From assembly GCF_000247815.1 (NCBI RefSeq), contig NC_021677.1, positions 15,096,657 to 15,160,656 on the forward strand: DNA of 64,000 nt, in the 5' to 3' direction. Shown one piece after another: positions 1 through 14,200 of this stretch; the stretch's first letter is position 1; every line of letters begins with the position of its first letter. Source of the DNA: Ficedula albicollis (taxonomy: Eukaryota > Chordata > Aves > Passeriformes > Muscicapidae). The notes beneath the pieces were generated by a model that did no database searches, was not told where the DNA came from, and saw only the letters and a program-made list of their open reading frames with translations. Made by a program: the position numbers and the translations under genes.

Positions 1-1683
1 ATTAAAAATATTATGTCAAAACACTGCACTTCAAGTGTGGTGTGGGCTTAGAGTCTGCTGCTTCTCCTAGTGTCTTGTGCACCTGAGATGGACCAAGACA
101 GTAGGAAATGGGGGCGTGCGAAGAACCCCACAAGGAGCCTGTCAGAGATCACTGATCCTTCTGGGAGAAAAGAGAGTGACTTTTAGCAGTCCTGCCTTTC
201 CTTGCAAGATCCTCTGAGTTATGAAGATTGGGTAAAAAGGGAGCCATGCTCCTCTCCTTCCTGAAAAAACCAGAATCCAGGAGGCAATGTGTGAGCACTG
301 AGCTGATGGCCTGGCAAAGTGACATGGCATAGGGAGTACTTGCTAGCTTTTCCTGCAAGGATGAAGGGAGTGATTCCAGGTTGCTGGTTCAAACACTGGA
401 GGACTCACTTCTTAATGAACAAGAACAGCTCCGCTGCATCCAGCAGCCCAACCCCAGGGCTACCAGCGCAGCACCTGCAACAGCCAGACCTCCCTCCAGG
501 CACCCCAAGCCTCTGCCTGGAGGGAGCACTGCCCTCCCATCCCAGAACCTGCCAAAAAAGCCTTCCTGAACCCCACTGGAGACACATCCTGAGCAGGAGT
601 AGTTGCACCTCAGCTGGCTCCATGGGGCTGGGAGAGAGGGATGGGGGGCAGGAAGGGTGCCCTGCTCTTCTCTCCAGCTATGTGGAGAAGGTGCCTGGCA
701 GCTGGGGCTCAGGAAGATCCATGGCTTTGCCACACCCCTGCACGGAGAGCACCCCGTTGTTACCCAGTTACTTTGAAATCCCTCTCGGCTCAAGCCACCT
801 TAAGGTAACATGCAAATACCAGTATTTACTCACAACACCTAAATCAGGCAGCAGGGTTGCACATGTTTATAAAAGGCACACGTGACGAAATGAAAGAGAA
901 ACCACACTTGGTTTCACTTGTAGGAAGATGAGATTGAAGCAGGCGCTCGCCCTTCATCCTGCACCCCACTGCAGGTACCACCTAGGAGGGGCTCAGCCTT
1001 CCTACATACCTGCTGCTTCTTCCTGGTACTTCCCTCCAGCTTCGACAGCTCCTCTCCCCTTTGAAGTTCCTCATCAAGTTAAGACAGATTTGGATCTTTC
1101 TCCTCCAAACAAGCTGCTTTCTTTCGGAGCAGGGGAACAGGCTGTGCTCTTTAATTAGAATTATACATTGCACAGCTCCCCTGGAGATGCAAAGGTCTCA
1201 TTTTCTGATGGGTGTCACCCCCTGTGCCTGCATGGTCCCTTAAAGCTACCTGGAGGAGGGAGACCTCCTTGCCCCTCTTCTCTCAGCAACTAAGGTGGTC
1301 TCTGCCAGTGGTAACACATTTCTTGATGAAACCCACAAGGTGAGCCTCAGATTGAACAGAAAAAAAGATGTTATGCTCATTGGAACAAGCATTTCTTACA
1401 AAGCGGCTCCCAGCTGGGTAGGCTGCAGGTCAGCTGAGTGCAGAAATATTGACAAGCCTCAGTCCACACTGAGATGCTCAACGTGAAAAAAAATGGAAGG
1501 TGGCATAAAGTACACTCAGGATGTCTAAAGTACCTGAGGATGTCTAAGAAAAGGGTGAACTCCTTAGAAAACCTGGCATCCGTGGGATGAGTAACAAGGG
1601 TTATACAGCAGAAAGCGGGGAAATGATTTGTGAGATGACAAAGGATGACAAAAAGCACCAAGGAAAATCAGGAGTGCAAACCC

Positions 1684-2458
<775 letters not shown>

Positions 2459-3819
2459 AGTGGTATGTCTGAAAGCAGCCTGTGGTTTTGGAGGGCCAGT
2501 TTAGCAATCCCTGCTGCAAGATGGTGTGAGAAGGCAAGCAGAGCCTCTGGGAGCTGATCACAGCCCTCCTCCGCTGGACTGGAACCGTGATGGGATGCAG
2601 AGCCCTAAGGCTCCCTGCAAAACGCTGCTCCACACGTGAAAGAAAACCCTCCAAAAAACGGGATGCAGGTGCTAAAGCAATCATGCTGAAACCAGATTTT
2701 CCAAAGGGATCAGGCAGCCAAAGATTCATACAAGCAGCTATTTATCAGTGTTTTCAAGGCCCTGGTGGTTTCTTGTCAATGAGAGTTAGGTTTGATATTT
2801 TTATCCTCTTGTTTTTCTTTCTGTCTCTTATCTGCCACAATGCAGTGAGGCTCTCTTTTCCCAGGTCAGCTGGGAAGGTAACTGGGCTGTGCTGGAGCTG
2901 TCTGCTGCCTGTCCAAGCCCTGGCAAGAGGCACAGATCCCAGGTCTCTGCTTTTATGCAACACAGGGAGGAGGTTCCCAGCCCTGCAGCCCTCCCAGGGA
3001 GGTTCTTTCAGTCTCAAACAAGCTAATTTTAAACAACAATGAGATCCATAAGGAACAAAAGATTTTCTTTGCCGTATATCACAAAGTTGTTTACAAAGTA
3101 AATAGAGAAACAGTCTGTAATTTGGGCAATCTAATTAATTATATGGCTGCAGCCTGGAGATGAAAGGTAAATGAGCTCATGAGGAACTCAGCCTCCAGCT
3201 GTGAGCTGCAGAGAATCAGTGATGGCCAGGTCCCCTCTCAGCTGCCATCAGTTTGGCCAGTGACCCGAAGTGAAGAGAGACCTGCAAAGAGAAGTCACTA
3301 GGATTTTGATCACTCCTCACTGCAGTGCCAGTGCTACAGCAGGAGTGCCTCAGGGGAGCCTTCTCCCACCCTTACAGAAATACTCCCAGGCACTCACTGA
3401 CAGACTACCAGCCTGCCTTAAATCCCAGCTTCACTGTCTGCATCCTCTAATGGCCTCACAGTTTTGGGCAGGAGATGTTCATTTCGGTTCAGTGAGCATT
3501 TTTGCTTTGCACGGGGAAAGAAGAATGGATTCTGTAACAGGCAGGAATTTGCATTTCGGCAGGAATGTCTAAAGCTAAGTACATTCTGCCTGGCCTTTGG
3601 AAAAAAAGAGAGCACACAGGAAATTACTGTGGAAAGCTCACATGGAGGCAGTCACAGGCATTTTTTCCAGAGAAATTAATGCTACTTTAAGATGAGAAAT
3701 GAGTCAGAATCAGCTAAGAAAACCCTCTTAAAACATCTGTCTCATTCTGTGAAATGCTGTAATTTCATACACCTTTTAGGGTACAGTTTTAGAAGTTTAT
3801 TGTCTTAAGAACCAAAAAA

Positions 3820-3940
3820 ATTGCACTGTTAGGTCAAGCCAGCAGTGGTTTGAGACTGTATCCTGTCTCCAGTGGCAGGGGTAGGACCAACTGGCATTAC
3901 TGATCTCAGCCAGTGCCAGCTACACAGAGCAAGGAAAAAA
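3820..3940. mobile_element. Possible ancient CR1-type fragment
   Basis: The words 'tatcctgtctccagtggc' with flanking sequence resemble an old sauropsid CR1 3' region. The match is short and diverged, and orientation and borders are uncertain. Confidence 0.3.
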
Positions 3941-4857
3941 AAAATCAGAAATCCTTTACTTCCCTGCATGTTATTGTACAACTCCAATTGGACTCATTCC
4001 CCCAGAAGTACAGCAAGGAATAACAAATGAGCCTGACCAAGCCCAGGAATGCCATCCCCTTCTGATTCAGCCACACTCCATAGCCAAATTTGCTTTCATT
4101 TATAAACTGAATTTATAGTTTACAAATTAGCATTTAATTTTTCAATCATGCTCCATGTTTTTTAAACTTCAAGGGCTTCTCCAGACAAAAATGAATTAGA
4201 AAAAGATTAAAAGTCTAAAAGTTAGGGTGCCTTAAGTCCCCTCTTAGTGTCCCTGCTTGGAAGGGAAGTGCCTTAGTTTGTTCAGATGCATGACACACAC
4301 ATGTTTTGATGTACACAAAAATCAGTTCTTGAAACATCATCAAGAGAAACTGCACTTTTTGGGTTGACTGGGAAAAGAGCTGTGAAGGCTTTGTGTGTGG
4401 AAGGGGAGAGAACATCACCCTGTCCTTACACATCACTGACAAAGATAAGATGCAGCTTGTCTCTAGTCGAGTGTGTGGGTAAAGAAGTTACAGGGTAGAC
4501 AAAACTGAAGATTATTAAATTGTGGCCAGGGATCCATAGTCAGGCAAATATGGAGATATGAACCATGCCAGGACAGCAACTGACTCAGAGGAAGCAGGGA
4601 AACAGATGGGTTTGGGAAAGGTTTGAGGTATCAGCGACTTCCTACCATGACACAAAAAAACCCCAGCAGAATATATAAGGAAGAGAAGAGCAAGCACCCC
4701 ATCAATGTGCAAGGGAAGAAATGTGCTGTGGGTCCCCTGTGTGCAGCCCAACCCTCTCATCCATCAGTAATTTTTAATTGTTGGGAAAAAGTTTAGGATA
4801 CACATACACCTTATAATCACTAAGTAAAATCAGGAAGGAGCTCAGTTTTTCTGGCGG

Positions 4858-5035
4858 AGGACAAACAATTGTCTTCTGCTCTGAAGAGCTTACAAAGTGA
4901 AATGACAGACAAGAGGAAAAAATATTTCCAGTGAGGGGGATGGAGAGATTAAGTGATTTGCCAAAATTCCCAGATACAGCTTATGACAAGTAGTGTGTTG
5001 GACATGAAGTCCCAGGGTTTTGAGGCTACCTGAAG
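4858..5035 (+). mobile_element. MIR-like SINE, old copy
   Basis: 'ctgaagagcttacaa' followed by a variant of 'acaagacagacaa', then 'agattaagtgatttgcc', and finally 'gaagtcccagg' appear in the order and spacing of the sauropsid MIR consensus, with substitutions and small gaps. It lies in an SLC22A18 intron, antisense to the gene, about 140 bases from coding exon 6. Confidence 0.65.
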
Positions 5036-5176
5036 GTATCCAACATCAAGTTAGGAGGTGAATCCTCACTGCTCTGTGATGAAAAGCAATTGCTTTCAGT
5101 AATTTGAGACAAGCCTGGTCTACAGAATATATCATCCTATTTTAAATACACCAGCAATCATGGGTAATGGATTTAC

Positions 5177-5287
5177 CTATGGGAAGTCCAGCAAAGACCT
5201 TGACTATGAAAACTTCCATTACTCCCGGGAACTTCATCAGGCGCAGGATTTCTCTGATGCTAAACAAGCTGCCAGACTGTGATCTGC
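5177..5287 (-). CDS. SLC22A18: SLC22A18 coding exon 6 (central loop to the approach of helix 7)
   Basis: 111 bases encoding the end of Ser217, residues 218-253 and the first base of a Gly codon. SLFSIREILRLMKFPGVMEV then FIVKVFAGLP aligns with the human loop that leads into helix 7. Acceptor TTCTGCAG (the alternative AG four bases on would break the frame), donor GTAAAT. This is the last SLC22A18 exon I can find in the window. Confidence 0.93.
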
Positions 5288-8200
5288 CTGCAGAAGATGA
5301 CATATGGGTTAATGCTCTGTTTATACAGGTCCAGGGTAGAAAGCAGGAAACTCTGAGACTGTTTAGGTTCACCACCCAAACCCACTTCTCTGCTGCACCA
5401 GCTTTGTGCTGATGGCAGGAGGCTGGGAGCTGGTGCCAGGGCCGATGTGGAGGAACCCTCTGGGACAGTGGGCTTTCCTCCCCTGCCAGACCAATCTAAC
5501 TCCCAGAAAGGGCTCCACAATTCTCTTTTCTGAGACACAAGTCTGGGCTGGAAGGCTGCAATTCTACATGGCACAGTGATCAATATATTTGGAATAAAAC
5601 TCTTACATAAGCACAGCTCAGACATTGAAGTGTCAGCATCTCAAGGCTGGGACCTTTTCGCCCTTAAATGCAACTCCAGGGTCCTTCAGCAGCTCTTGCA
5701 GCATGTCAGTCCCCTGTCCCTTTTCATGTATTATTTATCAGAAACACAAAATACTCACTGTGCTCTGTCGTGTGATGGTCTGACTTTGGTTTAGTCTGCG
5801 AAGGGATCCAAACCATTGCTATCACGGTGTTGATGAGACTTCCCACCAGCCCAACATATGCAGGAACATAAATGCTGCAAACAGAAAAAATAGAGGTAAC
5901 TGGATAAATACCATAAACAAGATATTTATACCTCCATCCTGCCAAGGCTTGGGCATTTGGATGAGGAACAATTCCTCTTCAAGTCGCAGAACATGAGGCA
6001 TTAAAAGAACTCACATCCTTTCATGGAGGGTTTGGATATGACCACAGTTTGAAATTTCACCAAAACAGCTTGATAGCTATTGCTATCAAGATAGTTTATA
6101 ATTTTATTAATAATAGGGTATAATACGATGCTTTTAAATCTCCAATTGTCAGGGGGAAAGAGCTTTTCTTGGTTTAATGACACTTAGCAATCGTTCCAAA
6201 TAAATCACAGCATCTGCTTGTTAGAATCCATCTAATCCCTGTCTAATCCCCAATTTCATTCATCTGAGTATCATCTCACTCCTTGAAATTTCTCACTGAA
6301 ATAAAATGAATTAAGGAAAGTACTCAAGATGATTAAGGATAGTAGAATACAAGCAGAACTAAACCCACAAGAGAGACAATACCATTTGAAAAGGAGGCAC
6401 TGAAAATAAAAACATGATTACAAAACCTTCTGAGAAGGTAAACGGCATTTTGACTGATGCACTTACTTTTCTCCAAAAGTGCCCCAAACCAAACCAATAT
6501 CACCTATCAACTACCAAACCAACTTCAACTATCCCTCAGAGCCCCAAACATTGAACCTTTAACAGAAATAGGGCCTCATCCTTGGATGTAGGCACAGTGA
6601 GCAGCAATTATTAACTATAGTTGTACAATGATAAAAAGGAACAATGACAACTTATCTAAAAAACACAAACATGGAAAAATCAATAGAGCCAGTAATTAGT
6701 CCTCAATTATCACTGTTGTCTTAAAAGAGAAGATTAGGAAATGACTCCTCCTAGTCTTTAAAGGTATGTGGGAAGATTCCACACTCTTGAAGGCTTTAAT
6801 TTTGACAAACACAGCAGAGCAAAGTCCAGGGCTGGAAGACTGAAACTGAGGGAAGTCAAGCTGAAAACAAAGAGAGAAGCTTGTTTTAACAGCGAGACAA
6901 ATTATCCACTAAACCAGCTCATTAGAAGTCTCCCCCCATCATGAGAACCCGCTTAGTTGTAGGGTTTCCTAAAACACGTGCTTAAAACCAACCACAGGAA
7001 GCAGGTTTGGGGTGGGAATGCCCAGCAGAAACAAAAGGCTGGTGCCATGTAGGGCACAAGACAAAGTGACCACCATGGTGCCTTGGAGGCATGAAAATTT
7101 AAGCATTTTGGACTTCAGCAAATTAATGCCTGGATTTCACCAGAGAAGCCTTTGAAGTTTTGCAGATCCATGCAGACTTGGAGGTGAGTGTGCCATCTCT
7201 GCATTCCCACCAACCTGTGCTGCCAAAAATAAGATGTAAAAGTGAGCTGTGAGCCCCCAGCTGATGCTCCCTGTGAGCCTGCTGATGACACACTGCTTAT
7301 TGCCTGTATTTTTACTGCTGATTTCCTTGTCAGGCTATGGTGTATGTTTTTCATGGAATAACCAGCAGGACCAATTGTAAAAGCCTCAAGTTTCCTTCAT
7401 GGTAGACAAAGGCTCAGTCTGAATAATTTCTGGAGTATTATTTAAGTCACAGAGCAAGACAGTCAAGGATTGAGATGCAAACAAGCAAGAAAAACATCAA
7501 AGAACAAATATAAATATATATATACACACACACACATATTCCCACTAATAGTAACAGCAAGAATCCCAGCTGAATATTTTAATTCTCATTAATTATTATT
7601 AAAACAACAAAGCCAGATAATATCTTTCTGCAAAAGGACTTAGCACAGTAATTTAGACCTGCTGCCTTCTATCCTCCAAGCTGCTTCACTAATTAACTCA
7701 GACCACAAAATTAGTCATTTACTGGATCATTACTTTTCATTTTTAGTGCAGCAGATTGCCACTTTCTAAATTAAAATTATATGCCAAGCAGTTCCCAAAC
7801 TACTGAAACCAAATTTGTGGACAAAAATTTTTATCCAAAACATCCAGAATTTCTACTTTGCATAAATTTACTAAGGAAATAAAAAATAAAAAAGACAAAA
7901 TAACCAAAATAAGTAGCTGCAACTGGCTAAATGTGCATGGGGTTTTGTGGGGTTGTTTTTTTGTTTTTCTTTTTTTGGTTGGTTGTTTTTTTTCTTCTGG
8001 GAGTTTGTATATTTCAAGTTTTCATTCTGATATGCAAAAAACATATCTCAAAATTTTTCATCAGTCAGAAAAAACTTCCTTTCCAGTCCTACTTTTTCCT
8101 GAGGTTGTCCAGAATCCCACATACCAATGTAAATATGTTTTACTCTTCACATCCAAGAAGAATTACAGTAAGCAATGACAGAAGGACCCAACTGTAAAAC

Positions 8201-11200
8201 TATAAGCAAACAATGCCCTGTGCTTACTTCACTTCAAGCATATGACTGTTAATTCACTGCTCTGAAAGGGAGAGGAGAACCTTGACAATTCACATGTTTG
8301 GGAAAACTTGGGCTTGATAAAACAAATTTGTGGAATTTTATACGGTTGGTTGCTAAAATCAGAGAAATCCAGTAAAATATGGAGCTCAAAACTGTGTTTC
8401 CCAGACAAGCCTGAAGCTTTCTAAGTCATCTGAAAATCCCTTTTTGTGAGCACATCTTTCTGTAAATGCTCCATCTTTTTCCATGCATTAAGCACTGTCA
8501 TTCCTTGATTGATGGAAAAGTGAGGAAGGTACAGCCTCCAGTTAGCTGCTCTGCTATCTCATCCTTCAGCAGGGATGAATGCTGAAATTTGACATAATTC
8601 CCCCGTGTCCTGGAAACCACCTTTTGCATTTGTTTGCTGGCTCATTCAGGAGAGATGAAGTGAAACCAGGGGAGGTGGTGGTAGCAATGCTTTGCTGGGT
8701 TGGTAGCACCTGCTGAACAAGAGCTGGCTCGTGGTCACTTGTCTGTTTTTTAATTTTAAAATTTAAACATGAGCTCCCATCTCTGCTGATACCAGCCAGA
8801 GTCCTTTTGCATTCAGTTTTGTGCGTCTGGCTTATCAGCAGGAAGCCTCCCCAGGAAGGGATACAGTGGCACTATTAAGATAAATGAAGTACATCAAGCA
8901 GGTTGCTCCCCTGGGACCTTTTCCCATCCTCTTCCCTTTCCTGCTCTCCCTCTCATCCCTCCTGGCTGTCCACAAACCAGCCATGTGGAACCAGAGTGAG
9001 CCCTGCCAAACCCAGCAGCAGATTTCCTGAGCAGGGCAGAAGAACAAAGGCTGCGGGCAGCACTAATACAATTAAATTAAATGGAGCAAAAGGGCACAGC
9101 AGCTTTGGCAGCTGAGCTCATTGTATGGCCTCTTCCAGCTTCTTGTTGATTAAGAAGAGATTAAGGGCCTTTACTGTCCTGGGCTTTATGGTCAAAATAA
9201 CTTGGGTAACTTTATCTGTGTACTCCAGCATGTTATTTATAATGCCTCTGCTTTTTAATCTGTAGAGAAAGCCCCTTCCTGACTTTTGTCAGCAGCCTCT
9301 TTGGTCTTCCCTGGGGACTTCTGCTAGCAAAGCCTCTTTCAGCTGTCAGCTAAGACCACAGCTGCTCACTATTCTTTTGGTTTTTCCAGCAGAGGAATAA
9401 AGTGCATTTTTCTATCCTGCACGGGACTGGTGTACCCCAAGCTCCTGCTTTCAGGAGGATGCAAAGATTTTGGCTGCAGGGAGCAAACACTTGAATCTAC
9501 GACTAGGAGGAACTAGGGTCAAGGAGAACTAGTTTTTGCCAACATGACTAGCTGCAGCTTGTCCCAGCTTAAAACTTTCAGAGAAACAGGAAGAGAACAT
9601 GAGCAGAGGGACCTGGAGGCCAGGAGCCTGTAACATCAGCCAGGCACTGCTTAACAACCTCACAACAGCCTCTCCTTCCCACTTTCCTGAAGCCAACAGG
9701 TAAAATGTGGTGGATGCATTAAAAACATCCTTTTACAAAGTCTTAAAAGGTTTAAAAAAAGTGGGATGGCCACTTGCCACAGGACCCAAGGTGTGGCCCA
9801 GTGCAAGGCTCTGTGGCCATGGAGAAGGGACAAGTGGCTGGCAGCTCATCTGGAAACTCCATCCTCAGTGCTGGTGGGAAAGCAGAATTGATGACAAAAC
9901 CATTAATAGTAATGTGCTGGTAAACAGATTGATCCCCAGAAAACCCTGGGATCCAAAGCCAGCTGGAGAAGAGTTGCATTTCTTCCCATCCAACACTTAA
10001 GCAGCCCCTGTATTCACTGCCAGGTAAATCCCAACCTTCACCACAGCTCCCAGTGGCAGCAAAGTGAGGAGCTACTCCATGTTCCTTCACAAACTGCTCC
10101 CATCAGGGTCAATTAGTATGAGCCAAAGGAATGCAATCAGAGTTCAGTTTCTGAATTAAACGGGAACACAGCAAGGGCTCACAGAGGGTCTCCCACTCCT
10201 TCACCTGCCCCTCAAGTCAGAGCTGGCACATGTGAAGCATCTGAAAAAACCTGGCAAACTTTAGAGCAAATGCGGCTCTTGGAAAGCAGTGCCTGGCCAA
10301 ACAAGTATGTGTGGGTGTGTATAGGTACATCCATATGTACAAATACATGTGCAGAGCATTTCACAGTAGCTCTGAAGCCATGCTTTCAGCAAAACTTGCA
10401 CGAAAAACTCAATCCCACAGCGGCATGTGCAGCATGCAGGCATCAGGCACTGGACCAGGAGCAGGAGGGAGGCCACTGGCCAGGCATTTGCAGGCATATT
10501 TCCAGGCATGTTTTCAGCTCCCAGGCAGGCAGCCTGAGCAGAATCCCAGCTGGTACCTGCCAGCCAGGCAGAGCCAAGCAAGGCTTGGGCACCAGAACCT
10601 CCTGCTTCCACCAAGGGCAGCTGCAACAACCCAAACAGAGGCCACGCTTTTGGGCTCCAGCCCAAATTCCAGTCCTTGCTCGGCTGCAATTCCCATCTTT
10701 GATGTCCCGTGTGAGAAGCCTGGGACAGACCATGGAGGCAGGTACCTTAGGGGCTGCTGCCAGCCAGGAGGCTGCATTCAGGCTGCCTGTGCCACGAGAT
10801 GGTATCAGTGGCTCTTTTTTCCCATTAGCATTCCAGCCACAGAGCCCTGCTCTGCAGAGCCCAGGAGAAGAACGCGCGCGTGTAATTGCACAATTAAACG
10901 TTGCGTCAATACGGCGATTCTTTCCAGGAGGAAGCAGCTCCCAAAGATTCCCCCAGGATTAAAGGATCAATGTGTATTTCAGCACTGAATGGTATGGTGT
11001 TTGTTTTCTTTCTCTTTTTCTTAATAAAGTCAAAGTTGAACATGGAGACAGCACAGATTGTTTTTTAGTGACTCACTCCTACTTCAAAACTGCGCTGCAT
11101 AAAGCCGGCATTCATAGCCGGCCCAGATTCCTTAAACAGCTCTGAGAGGGCTCTCAAAATATTTCTTTGATTGCAGTCTGGCCACACTATCCCCTCATAC

Positions 11201-14200
11201 CCTTAGAGGGGCAGATATGGGCAAAAAAAAGCTGGTGAGTTAAAAAAAAAGGCAAAGCGAAAAACTGAGGTGAAAAAAGGAAAGTTCAGGTGGGATCATC
11301 ACACCAAACCATGGGCTCTGGTAACCAGCTTTATGTCTGTAACAAAGTGAGCAGTGACCACTGCGTTCCTCATAACTTAGTGATACATAAGCTACTTACT
11401 GCATAACATATTGTAAATTAGTGATGGGGGTTTGTTCAAGGAACTCTGTTTTACTCTGTTTTGCTGAATGCATTTCTTCTCTGACCCATTGTGGTCTGGT
11501 CTATATTGTTGAGATTCTGCCTAAATACAAAAAAAAACCCAAAAACCCCAAAACCCCAAAACCAAACCCCAAAAACCCAAGCACAAAATTTCACCAAGCC
11601 TTCTTGAAAAAACAAACCCACAAAAGCCTCAACCAAAAAAAGACTTATTGAGCCTACAGAATTTTCCCACATTTCCTAGGATGTTCATGCCTATGTACAG
11701 AGATAGTCCAGCTTCCACAGCCCAGGGCAAGAAATAGCACAATAAACTCAGCAACCCAATGCTCAGCAGACTTCAAGGCAGCACTACCAGGGGAGGACCA
11801 CCCATCACATTATCCATTCCCTTGAGAGGAAAACAAAACAAAAACCTTCAAGTCTTTCTTTCTACAGTTCCTACTCCTGTCCTCGTGGAAAAAACATTAC
11901 ACAGAGACAGGGAGAAGTGTGTTCCCCTGTCCCCTGACACAGAATACAAAACTTGAGTGAATAACCACCCCTCCCATGCATCAGTAGGAAAAGGGGGGAG
12001 TTCACCATCCTGATGCAACTGGAAACCATTACCAGGTTGTCCTTTTTGCCACATATGCTTTAGATGAGGAGCAGCAGAAGTTGGCTGCTGCTGCTTTGAG
12101 CAGAGCAGGAGGCTTTTTTTCACTATGGTGAGCCTGACATCATTGCAGGCTGTCCAAGGAGGGAGTGAGACTTCACATCCACACCCTCCAGAGAGCCCCT
12201 CACAGGGTGAGAATGAGTCACCCCCAGACAAGTGCTCATTCAACTGCTCATTTCTAGTGGCAGCCACATCTGGAAAATTCCTGTGGTGTGGAAGGAAGAA
12301 AATATGAAGAGGGGTATGGGCAGCCTCCATGACCTGTCTCCATCAGAACTGGGTGAGGGAGAGATGCTGAACATTGGCACTGGTGCATTAGCAGGGCAAA
12401 GAGCCAGGAGTGGAACCACAGGGATACATCAGAGCTGTGTGTGCTGGGGACATCAGATATGGGGCAGGGACAGGTCTTCACAGCCATTGGAGCCACCTGT
12501 GGATTTACTTCCCTTAAGGACATTCACTCTTGTGTGTGTCACTGACCCAGCACCAGGAGGGTTGCAGGTGAGTCTTGAAGAAAAAACACTCTTAAAAAAC
12601 ACCTGCACATCTACATGAATTTATAACAAATGGGCGGGATAAGCTGTGTACCCCAAAAGATTTTAGTTATTTCAGGCATTGCTTGCCTCAGACTTCTATG
12701 CAGCATCACCCTGTGTGCCTAGAAATGGAGAAGTCTAGACAAGGACCAGGTATGAGCTGCACTCCCTGGATGGGGGCTTGCAACACCTGGCTTTGATGCC
12801 AGCAGTGCTAACTAATATTGGATGAGCTGGGACAGGTCGAGATAGGCATCAGAAAGTAGGTGTTGGTGGTCAGTGCTCACATCAGAGGCACCCCACTGGT
12901 GAGGCTGGGACATGTGCTGCTCAACCTATCTGCGAATGATCTAGCACAGCAGGGAAGAAAATTTCCTGAGAATACACAGCTAAAAGAGTACTGGGGAAAA
13001 GAACAGCCAGTGAGGAACTGCATATGGCCCTCACAGAGCTGAGGGATTGGGCAATAACAGCTGAAAAAGTCAATGCAGATTAGATTTAAAATTAGATTAG
13101 ATGCTTGCAGTCTTAAATTCACACATGAAATTATGCTTTCTGAACTGCTTATTTCTGGAGCAGGCAGTTAGGAAATGACTGGCACTGTGATTTCTACCAC
13201 AAAAACCAGGAAACACCAAGTGAAACTGCCAGAGACTAATTCAAAAGAAAGAGAAAGGCCTAATTTTTCTTGCAACACGTATATGGTCAGTGGAGTTTGT
13301 TGCTACAGTTGTTGTGGAAGCAAAGCACGGGTACAAGAAGAGATTAGATAAGCACTTAGAAGTATGATGCACTGAAGATTACTAAAGCATCACAAATCAT
13401 ATTCACTCATTCATGGCAGGAAATCCCCCGAGCTGAATATAGTTGGAGGCTGGAGAAGTAATCAGAGAAGTATTATGCAAGTCTGTTCAATTCTTGCTCT
13501 TCACTAGAATTCTTACTGTCTTTTTTGTCAGAGAAAGGATAATGATCACGTTGAGACACAAGTGCAATTTCCTTCTCTACACTGGAAATCGAAACTGTGT
13601 CCCCCACCACCATGTCACAAGCCAGACAGGCACATCTTTGCTCATTCCCTGGAAAAAGCTGTTTTTTTCCCCCTGCAACTCTAAAACACTCCAGAGAATA
13701 AATAAGAATAAGCACAACTCTTACTTTGTGTTTGGGAGGACATGCAGTTGGGAAAGAGTAATGCCACATTTCAGTCCAAGAAATGTTCATGTACCTTATC
13801 AAGTGACTGTTTAATATAACACAAAGATACAGCCTCCTATCTCTTAACCTTTTTCTTGGATACTCCAAAGAATAGAAAGTAGTATTACAAATAGATTTTT
13901 GGGGTTCTCCCCCACCTTCTCCTTCATGTTGAAGCTTTGTTCCCTAACAGGTAGCAAAGCCTTTAAGTATTTTTTTTTTTAAATTACTTAATTAAGCAAC
14001 AAAAACTACTCTTCCAAGCTCAGAACGTGGTAAATTATTAAAATGCTCCATTTGGGTGTGTTGCTGGGTAAGGACTCCCACACACAGACTGGTTGAAGGT
14101 GAGCTTGCTAGACTACTCAGTGACTCACCACCAAACACATCGTTAATTATATGTTACAGCATGTCTGACTTCATAGAGTGCTGTAGGTGGTGTGAAATAA

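Noticed and set aside
319..885. 188-codon plus-strand frame
   Set aside because: Low-complexity proline/serine-rich composition, no domain, an overlapping minus frame of 134 codons, and it lies in an intron.
10261..10988. Overlapping plus-strand frames of 230 and 225 codons, with minus-strand frames of 142, 96 and 87 codons
   Set aside because: Frames are open on both strands in a GC-rich intron patch, without a domain, a splice structure or conserved motifs.
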